Shown here: positions 18,078-27,276 of the stretch, one piece after another
Layout: every line of letters starts with the position of its first letter
Position numbering within the stretch: position 1 is the first letter of the stretch
Made by a program: the position numbers and the translations under genes
Notes under the pieces: generated by a model
Databases searched by the model: none
What the model saw: only the letters and a program-made list of their open reading frames with translations
What the model was told of the DNA's origin: nothing
Assembly: GCF_001423585.1 (NCBI RefSeq)
Contig: NZ_LMOP01000001.1
Coordinates: 124,001 to 188,000 of the forward strand
Direction of reading: 5' to 3'
Source of the DNA: Xanthomonas sp. Leaf148
Lineage (GTDB): Bacteria; Pseudomonadota; Gammaproteobacteria; Xanthomonadales; Xanthomonadaceae
Length of the DNA stretch: 64,000 nucleotides

Positions 18078-18551
18078 ATGCAGATGTCCCTCCACCCATC
18101 ACTCAAAGCGCTGGCACCCGAGTGCAGGGCCTGGGTTGAACGCGCTCAAACCTCGGGCGACATTGATCGCTATACCAAGGCCGCCAAGGAGCACCTCAAA
18201 GCCACCGGCCCACTGAGCCCGAAGGTTGGCACGCAGCTCGGGCGGATCAGCCACTATTGGAGTGTAGCGGCGTGTGATGCCTACTTCCGCTCTGACCTAG
18301 CTGAGCTTGCCCAGTTCTTTTGCTGGACCGTCGAAAGCCGCTCCCTGCTCCTGCGCTGGGACAGTGTGCACAGCCAGATGCATCCTGAGCTTGGCAACTG
18401 GCCACAAGAGTATCCGGACAGCTTGCGCGCCGCAGGCCCTACCGTTCTGTCCGACTGGGAGACGGGCAAGATCTGCGTGCAACGCTTCTTGGAGATGGCT
18501 GAAAAGGATGAGCAGCTCACGCATCGCCTTCAATCACCAGGCACGTCCTGA
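18078..18551 (+). CDS. Hypothetical protein, possibly a truncated Imm49-like immunity protein
   Basis: A 157-aa cytoplasmic-type protein with no signal peptide or membrane segment. The stretch ISHYWSVAACDAYFRSDLAE and the tryptophan-rich, helical remainder (FCWTVESRSLLLRW, then VLSDWETGKICVQRFLEMAE) recall Imm49-type immunity proteins, which alternate helices around an A-x-A-x-x-F/Y pattern. The usual family length is nearer 230-260 residues, and the frame ends LQSPGTS soon after the last helix, so the gene may have lost its C-terminus. No toxin gene is beside it. It lies between the Abi-like gene and a tRNA-like fragment. The family call is weak; existence as a gene is likely from codon use and context. 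Confidence 0.5.
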   Translation: MQMSLHPSLKALAPECRAWVERAQTSGDIDRYTKAAKEHLKATGPLSPKVGTQLGRISHYWSVAACDAYFRSDLAELAQFFCWTVESRSLLLRWDSVHSQMHPELGNWPQEYPDSLRAAGPTVLSDWETGKICVQRFLEMAEKDEQLTHRLQSPGTS

Positions 18552-18900
18552 AAAAGAACCGATGAACCTAGCGCAGAACACACGCCGTGATGAGGGATAC
18601 GCATCTGGGAAAGTTGTCCCGAGTTACGCCCTTTCAAACATCTTCGTGAAGCCAAAAATTATATTTAAAATCAACAGGTTGGTTTCAACTTGGCGGAGAG
18701 AGTGGGATCGGATCACCTCCTACTTAACCCATTCAATCCGTTGCAGAAAGCGTGCTCGGCAGGTTTCCTGTCAATGTTTCCTCGATCATAGCCTTCGGCT
18801 TGGCCCGATTGCTAGCGCCCGCTTGCCTGTGAGGTAGATCGACGCTGGCACCGCTCCTCTGCGTAAACTGGACCGAAGCCAAATCACCACCGAGTCAAGG
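18552..18900. other. Intergenic stretch containing the second tRNA-like fragment
   Basis: No gene is evident. tggcggagagagtggga at 18691-18707 repeats the fragment found at 11354 with one base difference and matches a tRNA 3' end on the minus strand. After the shared core the two copies diverge. This stretch separates the Hhe/Abi segment from the helicase-Mrr-NYN genes and carries the promoter of the latter. Confidence 0.5.
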
Positions 18901-21900
18901 ATGAGCCGTCCCTATCTTTCCAGCTCCATCGATCAGCTCGAGGAACTGTTTTCCACTTCCCAGAATGCCTCCCCGGTATTGCTCGCCATTGCGACCGAAC
19001 TAGGGTTTAGAAGAACTGCACGGGCAAAAGAGTTGGAGGTCGAGGTGATGCAGACCTTGGCTCGCTTGAGTCCGGAAGCTGAGCAAGAACGTCCTGAACC
19101 CCCATCGCAGGCCGAAGGTGCCACCGGAGATGGGGACAGGCTCTGGTCTCCACCCGTGGCTCCGCCTGACTCGGCACACCGCCCAAAAATTTATGCCAAT
19201 CGCCCCAAGGATGTGCTTGCTTCGTGGTCTGCACTGGAGGTGCTGTCACCGCAGACGTATGACCGCCCTACCGACCTGGCGAAGGGGGACCGAGCCATTG
19301 TTTCTATCAGCGATGGCCGCCTGCCTTGGGACAGAGGGCCTGCGAGCTCGCGCCCCAGGCAGAAGATTTATTTCCACATCGTTTTGGCAACCATTCCTGC
19401 CGCGCCCGCTTTCGCTGCATTGATAGACCGCTTCAAAGACTCCCGTCTTGAACGCCCGAGCGTTAAAGGTGACGTTGTTCTTGCCTCGTTGCTTGTGGAC
19501 AAGGAAGGAATCCTTGCTGGAGAGGCACCCGTCTCGCTGTCCGCGTTCGGATGGGGCTTGCCTGTCGCCCTGGGAGGGTCGCTCAAGGATCTGGCTGCCT
19601 GGACCCAACAAGAACCGCGGCTGATCGAAGGCCTCACCAAGCAGTTGGGCGTTTCATCAACAGAGACCCCAGTTCCACTGACGTGGGAAGCGCTACAACG
19701 CGCTTCTTCCTGGCTGGTAGACACCCTTGGGTTATCCGGACACCAAGTAAGCGGCCCGACATTCGCTGTTGCCCATTACCTCTACTACACGTTGCGGATT
19801 GTTCCAGATCCGCTTCTTCTCAATAGCTTTTACCTGCGCGACTTGGCCAAGGCACGAGAGATCGCCAACAAAGGCGAACTCCCCAAAGCGTTGTCTCTCT
19901 ATCTGGGCAGCCAGAAGCCAGCAGCACGACGGGACTTATTGAAAGACGATGCCGCCCTGGAAGCTTCGTTGGCTCCAGCCGATGTGCCACTGGGTCGATG
20001 GCCCACCCCTGCATCGCATACCCCTGCCCTGTTACAGCAGGCTGCTGTCAACTCGGCGGGGCGTTTGTCCGGAGGCCCCGGGATTTTAGGCGTCAATGGC
20101 CCACCTGGGACGGGAAAAAGCACCCTGCTGCGGGACATTGTGGCGGATTTACTGACTCGCCGAGCCACAGCCATGTGCGCGTTCACCGACCCGACCCAAG
20201 CTTTTAAAGTCGGTTGGACAAAGAGGACCAAGGGAGAGACCCAGGAGCTTCACGCGCTGGATGCCAGCTTGCGGGGATTCGAGATGATCGTTGCCAGCTC
20301 GAACAACAAGGCAGTCGAGAACGTCAGTGCAGAAATGCCATCGCTGCAAGCGATTCCCGGCGACTCCCCCCTGCGCTATTTCGCGCCGTTGGCTTCTGAT
20401 CTATTGGACCGAGAGGCATGGGGGTTGATGACAGCGGTCCTCGGCAATGCATCCAATCGGTCTGCGTTCCGAAAGAAATTTTGGGGAGACTCGCCACGCT
20501 CCCTTGAACGCTACCTCAAACAGGTCAGCGGCATCGCACCGCGTGAAGAGGGGTCTCCCGAGAGCCTGGCCGAACTTTGCGGTGCGCCATCTACTCCAAA
20601 GGAAGCCCAAGACCGCTGGGAGCGTGCTCGAAAGCATTTCAAGCAACTCTCCAGTGCGTGCTCCACGCGGTTGTCTCAGCTGGAAAGCTTGCGAGGCGCC
20701 TTGATCCAACTACCCAAGCTGCGGGAAGACGAGAAGGAAAAACGCCAACAACATCTGGAGGCATCCAGTCATGCCAACCAGGCACAGTCGCTGCTTGCTG
20801 CCTTGGTTCGAGATACACAGACCGCAACTTTGGCGCTACAGCAGTGTGAGACCGCGCTGTCCCATCATGCGCAAAAGCGACCTAGTTTTTTCAGTCTAAG
20901 GCGTCTTTTTGGTGCCCAGTCCGCCAAATCTTGGGAGGTCACGCATGGGCCTCTCAAACATCAGGCTGACATCGCAAAGACGGCGAAAGGCGTCGCTGTA
21001 GAAGCCCAATCCAAGGCAGATGGTTTGGCGCGGGCAGCTGGGCAGCAAGCAGTGATTGCTTCACAGGAACTCGAAAAGGCCCGTAAGAAACGCGAAGCGA
21101 CGGAGCAGCAGTGCCACGAGGTGCAGATCGGCGCTGGAGCTCACGTGCTGGACGAGCATTTCCTTTCACTGCCGCACGAGCAGAAGCAGCTGGCCGTGCC
21201 CTGGCTGGACAGTGAGCTACAGAAGCTTCGAATGGAGGTCTTCGAAGCAGCAATGGAAGTGCATCGGGCCTTCATCGACGCAGCAGCTAAGCCCCTTCTC
21301 CATAACATCAACGCCTTGGTCGGAGGAAACTTCAACATTGCACCAGACCGACAGCACTTGAGCGGACATCTATGGAGCAGCTTGTTCCTGGTCGTGCCGG
21401 TCATTTCAACAACGTTTGCTTCCGTCGAGCGAATGTTGGGACGTCTTCCCCAGGAGACCTTTGGCTGGCTGCTGGTGGATGAAGCAGGGCAAGCGACGCC
21501 GCAAGCAGTCGTAGGTGCCCTGCTTCGATGTCAGCGAGCAGTGGTCGTGGGCGATCCGCAGCAAGTTGAGCCAGTCGTTCCGCTGCCTGACGTGCTGACT
21601 GCTGCCGTCCTTCGCGAGTTTGATGCCGACCCTGACAAATTCGGAGCCCCAAATGCGTCGGCTCAAACCTTGGCCGACGAGGCTGGAGACTATTGCGCCA
21701 CGTTCGATACGGCCGGTGGATTCCGGACGGTGGGATCTCCCCTGCTCGTCCACCGTCGGTGTGCGTCGCCGATGTTCGAGATTTCCAACACAATTGCTTA
21801 TGGCGGGTTGATGGTCCAGGCAAAGCCTCCTAAGGGCTCGAGCATTCGAGATGTCTTGGGCAGCTCCCATTGGATAGATGTGCTTGGAAGTGCGCGGGAC

Positions 21901-22314
21901 AAGTTCTCACCGGAGGAAGGCCAGCAGCTGTTGCTTTTTCTCAGGACGTTGAGAAACAACGCGGTTCTCCCTGATCTCTACATCGTCACGCCCTTTGTCG
22001 CCGTTCAAGATGGCCTTCGAGAGCTGGTGAAGCAGGACGGCGTCTTGCAAGGCTGGGTGGAAAATGCCTCCAAGTGGCCATCCGAGCGGATTGGCACCGT
22101 CCACACTGTCCAAGGAAGAGAGGCGGAGGCCGTCATCATCGTTCTAGGGGCCCCGGACCCTGGCCAAAATGGTGCCCGGCAATGGGCCGGCGCGACGCCG
22201 AACCTTCTCAATGTCGCCGTCACCCGAGCCAAGGAAGCCGTCTACGTGATTGGTAACCGCTCACTTTGGTCAGCCGCTGGGAAATTTAGTGCGCTGAATC
22301 TAAAGCTGCGTTGA
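18901..22314 (+). CDS. SF1 (Upf1/Dna2-like) helicase of a putative defence cluster
   Basis: A 1137-aa protein. The first 390 residues have no recognised fold. Walker A GPPGTGKSTLL is near residue 400, followed by SSNNKAVENV (motif Ia). An insertion of about 250 residues, rich in K/E/Q and probably coiled coil, spans residues 540-790. Motif II LLVDEAGQATPQAVV is near 857, then GDPQQVEPVVPLP. Motif V TVHTVQGREAEAVIIVLG is near 1066 and motif VI NVAVTRAKEAVYVIG near 1103. The motif set is that of superfamily 1B helicases acting on DNA or RNA. The protein carries no obvious nuclease. It is followed 57 bp later by an Mrr-like nuclease gene and then an NYN gene, all in one direction, which suggests a helicase-nuclease system. 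It is distinct from the Hhe-like protein upstream. Confidence 0.85.
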   Translation: MSRPYLSSSIDQLEELFSTSQNASPVLLAIATELGFRRTARAKELEVEVMQTLARLSPEAEQERPEPPSQAEGATGDGDRLWSPPVAPPDSAHRPKIYANRPKDVLASWSALEVLSPQTYDRPTDLAKGDRAIVSISDGRLPWDRGPASSRPRQKIYFHIVLATIPAAPAFAALIDRFKDSRLERPSVKGDVVLASLLVDKEGILAGEAPVSLSAFGWGLPVALGGSLKDLAAWTQQEPRLIEGLTKQLGVSSTETPVPLTWEALQRASSWLVDTLGLSGHQVSGPTFAVAHYLYYTLRIVPDPLLLNSFYLRDLAKAREIANKGELPKALSLYLGSQKPAARRDLLKDDAALEASLAPADVPLGRWPTPASHTPALLQQAAVNSAGRLSGGPGILGVNGPPGTGKSTLLRDIVADLLTRRATAMCAFTDPTQAFKVGWTKRTKGETQELHALDASLRGFEMIVASSNNKAVENVSAEMPSLQAIPGDSPLRYFAPLASDLLDREAWGLMTAVLGNASNRSAFRKKFWGDSPRSLERYLKQVSGIAPREEGSPESLAELCGAPSTPKEAQDRWERARKHFKQLSSACSTRLSQLESLRGALIQLPKLREDEKEKRQQHLEASSHANQAQSLLAALVRDTQTATLALQQCETALSHHAQKRPSFFSLRRLFGAQSAKSWEVTHGPLKHQADIAKTAKGVAVEAQSKADGLARAAGQQAVIASQELEKARKKREATEQQCHEVQIGAGAHVLDEHFLSLPHEQKQLAVPWLDSELQKLRMEVFEAAMEVHRAFIDAAAKPLLHNINALVGGNFNIAPDRQHLSGHLWSSLFLVVPVISTTFASVERMLGRLPQETFGWLLVDEAGQATPQAVVGALLRCQRAVVVGDPQQVEPVVPLPDVLTAAVLREFDADPDKFGAPNASAQTLADEAGDYCATFDTAGGFRTVGSPLLVHRRCASPMFEISNTIAYGGLMVQAKPPKGSSIRDVLGSSHWIDVLGSARDKFSPEEGQQLLLFLRTLRNNAVLPDLYIVTPFVAVQDGLRELVKQDGVLQGWVENASKWPSERIGTVHTVQGREAEAVIIVLGAPDPGQNGARQWAGATPNLLNVAVTRAKEAVYVIGNRSLWSAAGKFSALNLKLR

Positions 22315-22371
22315 GCAACGATAGGATGGTATTCGCAACGCTTTCAAGATCAGACAAACAAGGGGGAAGGT

Positions 22372-24000
22372 ATGGGGAGACGGACAGGCTTGGAAGGATT
22401 CATCCGCGCAGCTGGACGAGCTGCGGCAAGCGCTGAGAGGGAACGCAAGCGGCAGGAGCGCATGCGTCAAACGCATTTTAGGCAATTGGAGCGCCATGCT
22501 CGCATGGCTGCGGCACAGCAAGTCCGCGATCAACGTGCGTTCGACCGTGAACAAAAAGAATCGGCTAAGCGAGCCAAAGCGGAATACCTCGATGACCGCC
22601 AGGGAGAGGTGGATGACCTCAACGCAGAGCTTGCCGACCGCATGGAGGACTTGCGTGGAATCCTTGCCCATACGCTGTCTCATAACGACACCATCGACTT
22701 TGCAAGCCTTCGGCATGTCGAGCCTTTTGAACGGTTCGAGACACCAAAGGATCTGCAACCTGCTCGCCCTCCCGAGATGCAGCCAGTTCCGCTCCCCACG
22801 GGCATCTATCGGTTCATTCCGGGCGCCTCTGGTCGTCATGCCGCAGCTGTAGCGAAAGCAACAGCGGCGCATAGGCTCGTGCTGAACGATTTTGAAGAAA
22901 AAGAAAGAGCCAAAAGCAATCGTGTTGCCGGACTGAAGGCCAAATACGAAAAGGAACGAGCAGTCTACGAAGCCGATGTCAAACGTCGCGACACCGAGAT
23001 AGATGCTCTCCAATCGGCCTACATGGCGCACGATGCCGATGCGATCGTGGCCTACAACGAGATGGTTTTGACACGCTCAGAATATCCGTCCGAGGGCTTC
23101 CCCCAGGTCTTCAAACTTGCTTATGGGCAGGACTCGTCCGAGCTTGTCATCGAATACGAGTTACCAGAAATATCAACGATTCCTGCAGATGCTGAATACC
23201 GCTACGTCAAGACGAAGGATCTCATTGAATCCAAGGCCCGTAAGCCGGCGGAGATCAAAGCACTCTATCAGGACATCATTGCTTCAATTGCGCTTCGAAC
23301 CCTGCACGAAGTTTTCGAGGCAGATCAAGCGAACGCTTTATCGCTGGTCACCTTCAACGGCATGATCGACACCCACGACCCCGCCAGCGGCCGCGAGTTG
23401 CGAGTTCCTGTGGTTTCAGTTCGCACAACAAAGGTAGCGTTTCTGGAACTCCGATTGGAACGTGTAGAGAAGATCCCGTGCCTCCGAAACTTAGGCGCCC
23501 AGGTCTCTAATCGTCCAGACGAGCTCCAGGCGATCAAACCCATCATCGACTTCGACATGGTGGACAAGCGCTTCATCGAGCAGGGGGATGTGCTCTCCTC
23601 GCTCGAATCGCGACCAAATCTGCTGGACCTGACTCCAGGAGAGTTTGAGGTGCTGGTGGCGAATCTGTTTTCGAAGATGGGCCTCGACACTAAGCTCACC
23701 CGCAGCTCTCGCGATGGAGGCGTGGATGCAGTGGCCTTCGATACCCGTCCGGTGCTCGGTGGGAAGGTGGTTATCCAAGCAAAACGGTATCGCGACACAG
23801 TGGGTATTAGTGCTGTTCGAGATCTCTATGGAACCATGCAAAACGAGGGAGCGAGCAAAGGCATCTTGGTGTGCACCAGTGGCTATGGGCCAGACGCCTT
23901 CAACTTCGTCAAAAACAAGCCTCTGGAACTCATAGACGGCGGTGGATTGCTCTATTTGCTACGTGAGCATACCGGTATGGATGCTCGGATTGCTTCCTAG
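22372..24000 (+). CDS. Mrr-like restriction endonuclease with N-terminal coiled coil
   Basis: A 542-aa protein with an excellent ribosome-binding site (gggggaaggt before ATG). Residues 20-90 and 160-210 are K/R/E-rich helical sequence, probably coiled coil, with no known domain. The catalytic part is C-terminal (about 420-535): LTPGEFEVLVANLFSKMGL, then SRDGGVDAVAF, GGKVVIQAKRY and GILVCTSGYGPDA. This is the Mrr_cat fold; D (DGGVDAVAF) and QAK supply the D...QxK metal-binding residues. Mrr enzymes cut DNA, often modified or foreign. It sits between the SF1 helicase (57 bp) and the NYN gene (12 bp) and is probably co-transcribed with both. Confidence 0.88.
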   Translation: MGRRTGLEGFIRAAGRAAASAERERKRQERMRQTHFRQLERHARMAAAQQVRDQRAFDREQKESAKRAKAEYLDDRQGEVDDLNAELADRMEDLRGILAHTLSHNDTIDFASLRHVEPFERFETPKDLQPARPPEMQPVPLPTGIYRFIPGASGRHAAAVAKATAAHRLVLNDFEEKERAKSNRVAGLKAKYEKERAVYEADVKRRDTEIDALQSAYMAHDADAIVAYNEMVLTRSEYPSEGFPQVFKLAYGQDSSELVIEYELPEISTIPADAEYRYVKTKDLIESKARKPAEIKALYQDIIASIALRTLHEVFEADQANALSLVTFNGMIDTHDPASGRELRVPVVSVRTTKVAFLELRLERVEKIPCLRNLGAQVSNRPDELQAIKPIIDFDMVDKRFIEQGDVLSSLESRPNLLDLTPGEFEVLVANLFSKMGLDTKLTRSSRDGGVDAVAFDTRPVLGGKVVIQAKRYRDTVGISAVRDLYGTMQNEGASKGILVCTSGYGPDAFNFVKNKPLELIDGGGLLYLLREHTGMDARIAS

Positions 24001-24012
24001 GGACGCGCAAAC

Positions 24013-24810
24013 ATGAGCAACTCAAACCTCCCGCACGAATCTCGCGTGGCTGTATTGGTCGACTGCGACAACGTGCCGACCGACATCGTTGAGCACGCGT
24101 TACTCATGGTGGCGCAGTTCGGTCGGGTCGTGCTTCGCCGTGGGTATGGCAACCACAACACGCTCGCCAACAAGTGGCAGGAAGTTCTGGTCCGCCAGGC
24201 GTTCACTCCATGCCTTCAATACCAATACGCCTCCGGCAAGAACACCGCAGACATCGCTCTGGCACTAGACGCTTTGGAGGCACTGTTCGACAGCCGAGCC
24301 GACACGTTCTGCTTGGTCACCAGCGACTCCGACTTTTCCTACCTCTGCCGCAAGCTCCGGGAGCGTGGGGCAACGGTCTTCATCGTGGGCGAGCCCAAGA
24401 CCCCGGATGCTTTGCGCAACGCCTGCGACCAGTTCTTCGAATGGGACCGGAAGGCCAAGGAAGCGGCAGCACCCGAAGTCCAGGGCAATGAACTTCCTGT
24501 CCTGAAATCGGAGGCGGCGAAAGAAGAAGCGCCCCGCGCTGAAGCCAAGCCGCTACCCAAGCGCCGCCCTCGGTTCTTGGTTGAAGCCGTCACCCTGCTG
24601 ACGGGAGACACCTCTGAAGGCAAGGTTGGATTGGGAGCACTGGGCCAATACCTCAAACGCACTGACCCGTCTTTCTCACCCAACCTCTACGGCCACTCCG
24701 GTCTGCTCAACATGGTGAAAACCTACGACCTGCTGACCACGCAACGGGAGGAGACCGGCGGCTGGTCGGTCAGCATCGCGCACAAGCCAGAACCCGCCGA
24801 TACGGCGTGA
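24013..24810 (+). CDS. NYN-domain (PIN-like) RNase with C-terminal OST-HTH/LOTUS domain
   Basis: A 265-aa protein. The NYN domain occupies residues 10-145: VAVLVDCDNVPTDIVEHAL, TADIALALDAL and CLVTSDSDFSYLCRKLRERG hold the conserved acidic residues of the PIN-like active site. A linker rich in A, E and K follows (about 150-185). The last 75 residues (FLVEAVTLLTGD, VGLGALGQYLKRTDPSFSP, LLNMVKTYDLLTTQ) are an OST-HTH/LOTUS module, which binds RNA. The combination suggests an RNA-guided or RNA-bound nuclease. It starts 12 bp after the Mrr-like gene, consistent with an operon. In defence contexts NYN nucleases often act as effectors. Confidence 0.87.
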   Translation: MSNSNLPHESRVAVLVDCDNVPTDIVEHALLMVAQFGRVVLRRGYGNHNTLANKWQEVLVRQAFTPCLQYQYASGKNTADIALALDALEALFDSRADTFCLVTSDSDFSYLCRKLRERGATVFIVGEPKTPDALRNACDQFFEWDRKAKEAAAPEVQGNELPVLKSEAAKEEAPRAEAKPLPKRRPRFLVEAVTLLTGDTSEGKVGLGALGQYLKRTDPSFSPNLYGHSGLLNMVKTYDLLTTQREETGGWSVSIAHKPEPADTA

Positions 24811-25019
24811 TTACTCCCGTTGCCTCCAGCGGACCATGTGCTTCTACAAACGACAAATCGGGGACGCCGACCCAGTTGAAATCTTTCCTATTCGTCAAAT
24901 GGCATAACTGCCATCGAATTTCTTCGCGTATTCAAATTTGTGAAATGCAGCCACAAGCGAGCTCTTGCGTAAGCACCGTTTCTTGGTTGGATGAGGGCTT
25001 ACCCAACACAGGAGCACCC

Positions 25020-25388
25020 ATGCACCACCAAACGCAAATCCAAGTCGCCAGTCGCTTGCTCGGCCACCTCCTCCAGCAACACACCACACGCCTTCCCCCG
25101 AACCAAGTCGAGGACATCCAATACGCGCTCGATTTGGCGGCAGAGTTGCTACGGCTCGGCGCGCCAGGGCCGGCCAGTCAAACCCAGGCGTCAGCCATGG
25201 CACCTTCTCAACCCATCCTCGTCAAACGAGCGGCCGTGGATCGCAGCGTCGTGCCGACCATGCCTACCTCCATTGAGGAGTGGCGAGAAGCGCGCAAGAA
25301 GAAGGACAAGGACAATGTCCCCCGCCCCAAGGAGCCCATTGGGATTGAACGCGCAGACTTGCGCCCTCGCCCTCGCGCCTGCCGCTAG
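25020..25388 (+). CDS. Small hypothetical protein
   Basis: 122 aa from the ATG at 25020, which has an 'aggag' site 6-10 bases upstream. The frame extends 71 codons further upstream, but those residues lack a start with a ribosome-binding site. The protein begins MHHQTQIQVASRLLGHLLQQ with two amphipathic helices (IQYALDLAAELLRLG) and ends in a basic, proline-rich tail. There is no signal peptide or membrane helix. It ends at a strong hairpin at 25400 and is the last plus-strand gene before the relaxase. No family recognised. Confidence 0.6.
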   Translation: MHHQTQIQVASRLLGHLLQQHTTRLPPNQVEDIQYALDLAAELLRLGAPGPASQTQASAMAPSQPILVKRAAVDRSVVPTMPTSIEEWREARKKKDKDNVPRPKEPIGIERADLRPRPRACR

Positions 25389-25399
25389 GGCCCAGGGAA

Positions 25400-25425
25400 G
25401 AAAGCCCCGCATCTGCGGGGCTTTC
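25400..25425. terminator. Bidirectional terminator between the small gene and the relaxase gene
   Basis: Perfect 11-bp GC-rich stem gaaagccccgc / gcggggctttc with a 4-base loop. The A/T flanks act as a U-tract in either direction, and the hairpin lies between two convergent genes (25020-25388 plus, 25434-27020 minus). Confidence 0.85.
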
Positions 25426-25433
25426 GATATCCA

Positions 25434-27020
25434 TCAGGGCCGCGGCCGTCGACGTGTTGGGTGCGGCACTGGCATCGGGGAGAGCTTGGGCACTGCTGGG
25501 GCAGCGTTGATCGGCGCAACAGAGCGAGGAACGGAGTCGAACTCTGGACTGGCAAGCATCGCCTCGCTCCACTGCTCCACCTGAGCGGCGCGGATCTCAA
25601 TCTCGTTCTCGTAGTCGTTCCACCGCTGCTCGGAGACCGCTGCCCGGGCTGTCGCCAGTTCGGCTGTTCGTTTTTCCAGCACGGCTAACCGCCGTCCTCG
25701 TCGCTTTTCCCATTCTTGAGAGGACCACTCGCCATCGGGGCGAGGATGGTCGCCGTTGAACTGCTCCCATGCCTGCTCAGCTAGGTGGAAGAGCTTCTTC
25801 GCACGCCCCAAGGCGCTGGTTCGTTGGGCGAACTTCACCATGCTGCGCTTGAGGCGGCCCAGTCGTTCGACCAGCCCATCAAGTCCTCGGCGAAGGTCGG
25901 CGTTGTCGACAAACGTCGCCGTTTGCGCCGTCCAGTTCCGCAACAGTCGCTGAGTTGCCACCAACACCAAGTCGGACCGAGTCGAGAGGATCTCTGCCAG
26001 GTCACGAGCCGCTTCCATGACCAACTCTCCGATGGAGCGCATTGGTCGCGGTTCCATCTCTTCTGCAGACCAACCAAGCGCCTCGGACAGGCGCATGCCT
26101 CGAAGTCCGTGGATTTCCAATCCAGGCACAGAAGTTCGGAGGTCGTTCTTGGAGCCAGCCCGGCGTCGACGGTCGCGCTGCGCTTGGTCATGGCTATGAC
26201 CATTGGAGCCTGGAACTGCCCTGCCCTCCTGGTCGGCTTGCGCGAGCAACCGTTCGAAGGCCTCTTCGTTTTCTCGAACGATGCGCGCGTTCTCGGCGCC
26301 CAGCTCTGTAAGCACGCCTCGGCGTTCGAGGGCGGACGCCGCTTTGCCCATGTGCTTGGTGGGTTGCCGGGACAGCACCATGGCTTCGGCCCAGTCGCCG
26401 CGAGCCAGGGCGTCTTCAGCCTGGACCTCCAGGCGGCGGTGGTCGACCCGAGCATCGATGCCGGCAGCGGCCAAGTGCTCGTTGATGGTGAATGCAATGG
26501 CTTGGCGGATCCACTCGATCTCGATCTTCCCCGACGCTCCGCCGTCCAGCTCCCTCGTTTTCTCGGCGAAGCCCTCGCTGGTCAGCCGACGCGTAGTGGC
26601 CAGCAGATGGACGTGATGGTTCAGCCCATCCCGTGAGCCCGGGGAGTGGATGCTGGCCTGCAAAGCGAAACCGTAGCGGGCGACCAGGGCTTGCCCAATG
26701 GCCACAGCGAGATCGGACCGTTGTTCGTCATTGAGCTCGTGCGGCAACGCCACCTCGAACTCGCGGGCCACGACCGAGTTTTTTCGGTTCTCCGCCGCCT
26801 CGGCCTTTTGCCAGAGCTCGGCCGGGACGAGCGCCCAGTCGGGCGCGTCCTGGGGAGCGAGACACTCGGATGTCACGACTCCACCTCGTCGGCGGTAGTC
26901 GTGGCGCTGGCCGGTGAGGTGATCGATAAGAAGCAGTCCAGCCCGATAAGCGGCTGCGGCCACAGCAGAGTCGCCGCGGGAACGACTAAAAACTTTGACG
27001 CGAGAGTGGTAGATGGCCAT
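25434..27020 (-). CDS. mobL: MobA/MobL-family relaxase (MOBQ type)
   Basis: A 528-aa relaxase. MAIYHSRVKVFSRSRGDSAV opens the MobA/MobL domain (about residues 1-230). The pattern AAAAYRAGLLL gives the catalytic tyrosine in its YRAG context, ALPHELND the next motif, and HSPGSRDGLNHHVHLLATTR the metal-binding three-histidine motif. GGAG precedes the ATG. The C-terminal half (about 240-528) is charged, with helical segments (RENEEAFERLLAQADQ), as in mobilization relaxases lacking a primase. It would nick oriT and lead the strand in conjugation, borrowing a helper type IV secretion system. It is divergent from a TraD-like gene, with the oriT between them (27072-27147). Confidence 0.92.
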   Translation of the reverse strand: MAIYHSRVKVFSRSRGDSAVAAAAYRAGLLLIDHLTGQRHDYRRRGGVVTSECLAPQDAPDWALVPAELWQKAEAAENRKNSVVAREFEVALPHELNDEQRSDLAVAIGQALVARYGFALQASIHSPGSRDGLNHHVHLLATTRRLTSEGFAEKTRELDGGASGKIEIEWIRQAIAFTINEHLAAAGIDARVDHRRLEVQAEDALARGDWAEAMVLSRQPTKHMGKAASALERRGVLTELGAENARIVRENEEAFERLLAQADQEGRAVPGSNGHSHDQAQRDRRRRAGSKNDLRTSVPGLEIHGLRGMRLSEALGWSAEEMEPRPMRSIGELVMEAARDLAEILSTRSDLVLVATQRLLRNWTAQTATFVDNADLRRGLDGLVERLGRLKRSMVKFAQRTSALGRAKKLFHLAEQAWEQFNGDHPRPDGEWSSQEWEKRRGRRLAVLEKRTAELATARAAVSEQRWNDYENEIEIRAAQVEQWSEAMLASPEFDSVPRSVAPINAAPAVPKLSPMPVPHPTRRRPRP

Positions 27021-27071
27021 GCAGAGCTCCGGATGAGGTTGCTCTCTTTATGCCGTGGCTTTTGATTTGCG

Positions 27072-27147
27072 CAAGCGCGGAGCGCTTGGGGTCCAAGGGG
27101 CGGAGCCCTTTGCGCGCGCAATGTGAAACATTGCATAAGTGCGCTCT
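27072..27147. other. Candidate oriT of MOBQ/RSF1010 type
   Basis: The gap between the divergent relaxase and TraD-like genes holds a 7-bp inverted repeat (gcaatgt / acattgc, 27118-27134, 3-base loop), followed after one base by TAAGTGCGCTCT at 27136-27147. RSF1010-family origins have the same plan: a hairpin just before a TAAGTGCGCCCT nick region, cut after TAAGTGCG. Here that would put the nick after 27143. An upstream 7-bp inverted repeat (caagcgc / gcgcttg, 27072-27088) may bind accessory protein. Position and sequence both support the call; the nick site is inference. Confidence 0.75.
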
Positions 27148-27276
27148 TGCTTCTTTCTTTTAAGCCTTGTTTTTCAGATCTTTTCAGTTTCGGCGACACG
27201 AAAAATTCGGAGCCGCTGGAAACTTGACGGGACGCTTTTCCCTGGTTCACTCAAGGCAAGACTACCGGAGCAACGC

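Noticed and set aside
11354..18707. Complete tRNA-Ser gene
   Set aside because: Only the 3' end of about 17-23 bases matches; no cloverleaf or anticodon arm is present.
24807..25019. Extended start of the small 25020 gene
   Set aside because: The additional N-terminal residues lack a start with a ribosome-binding site; the ATG at 25020 has one.
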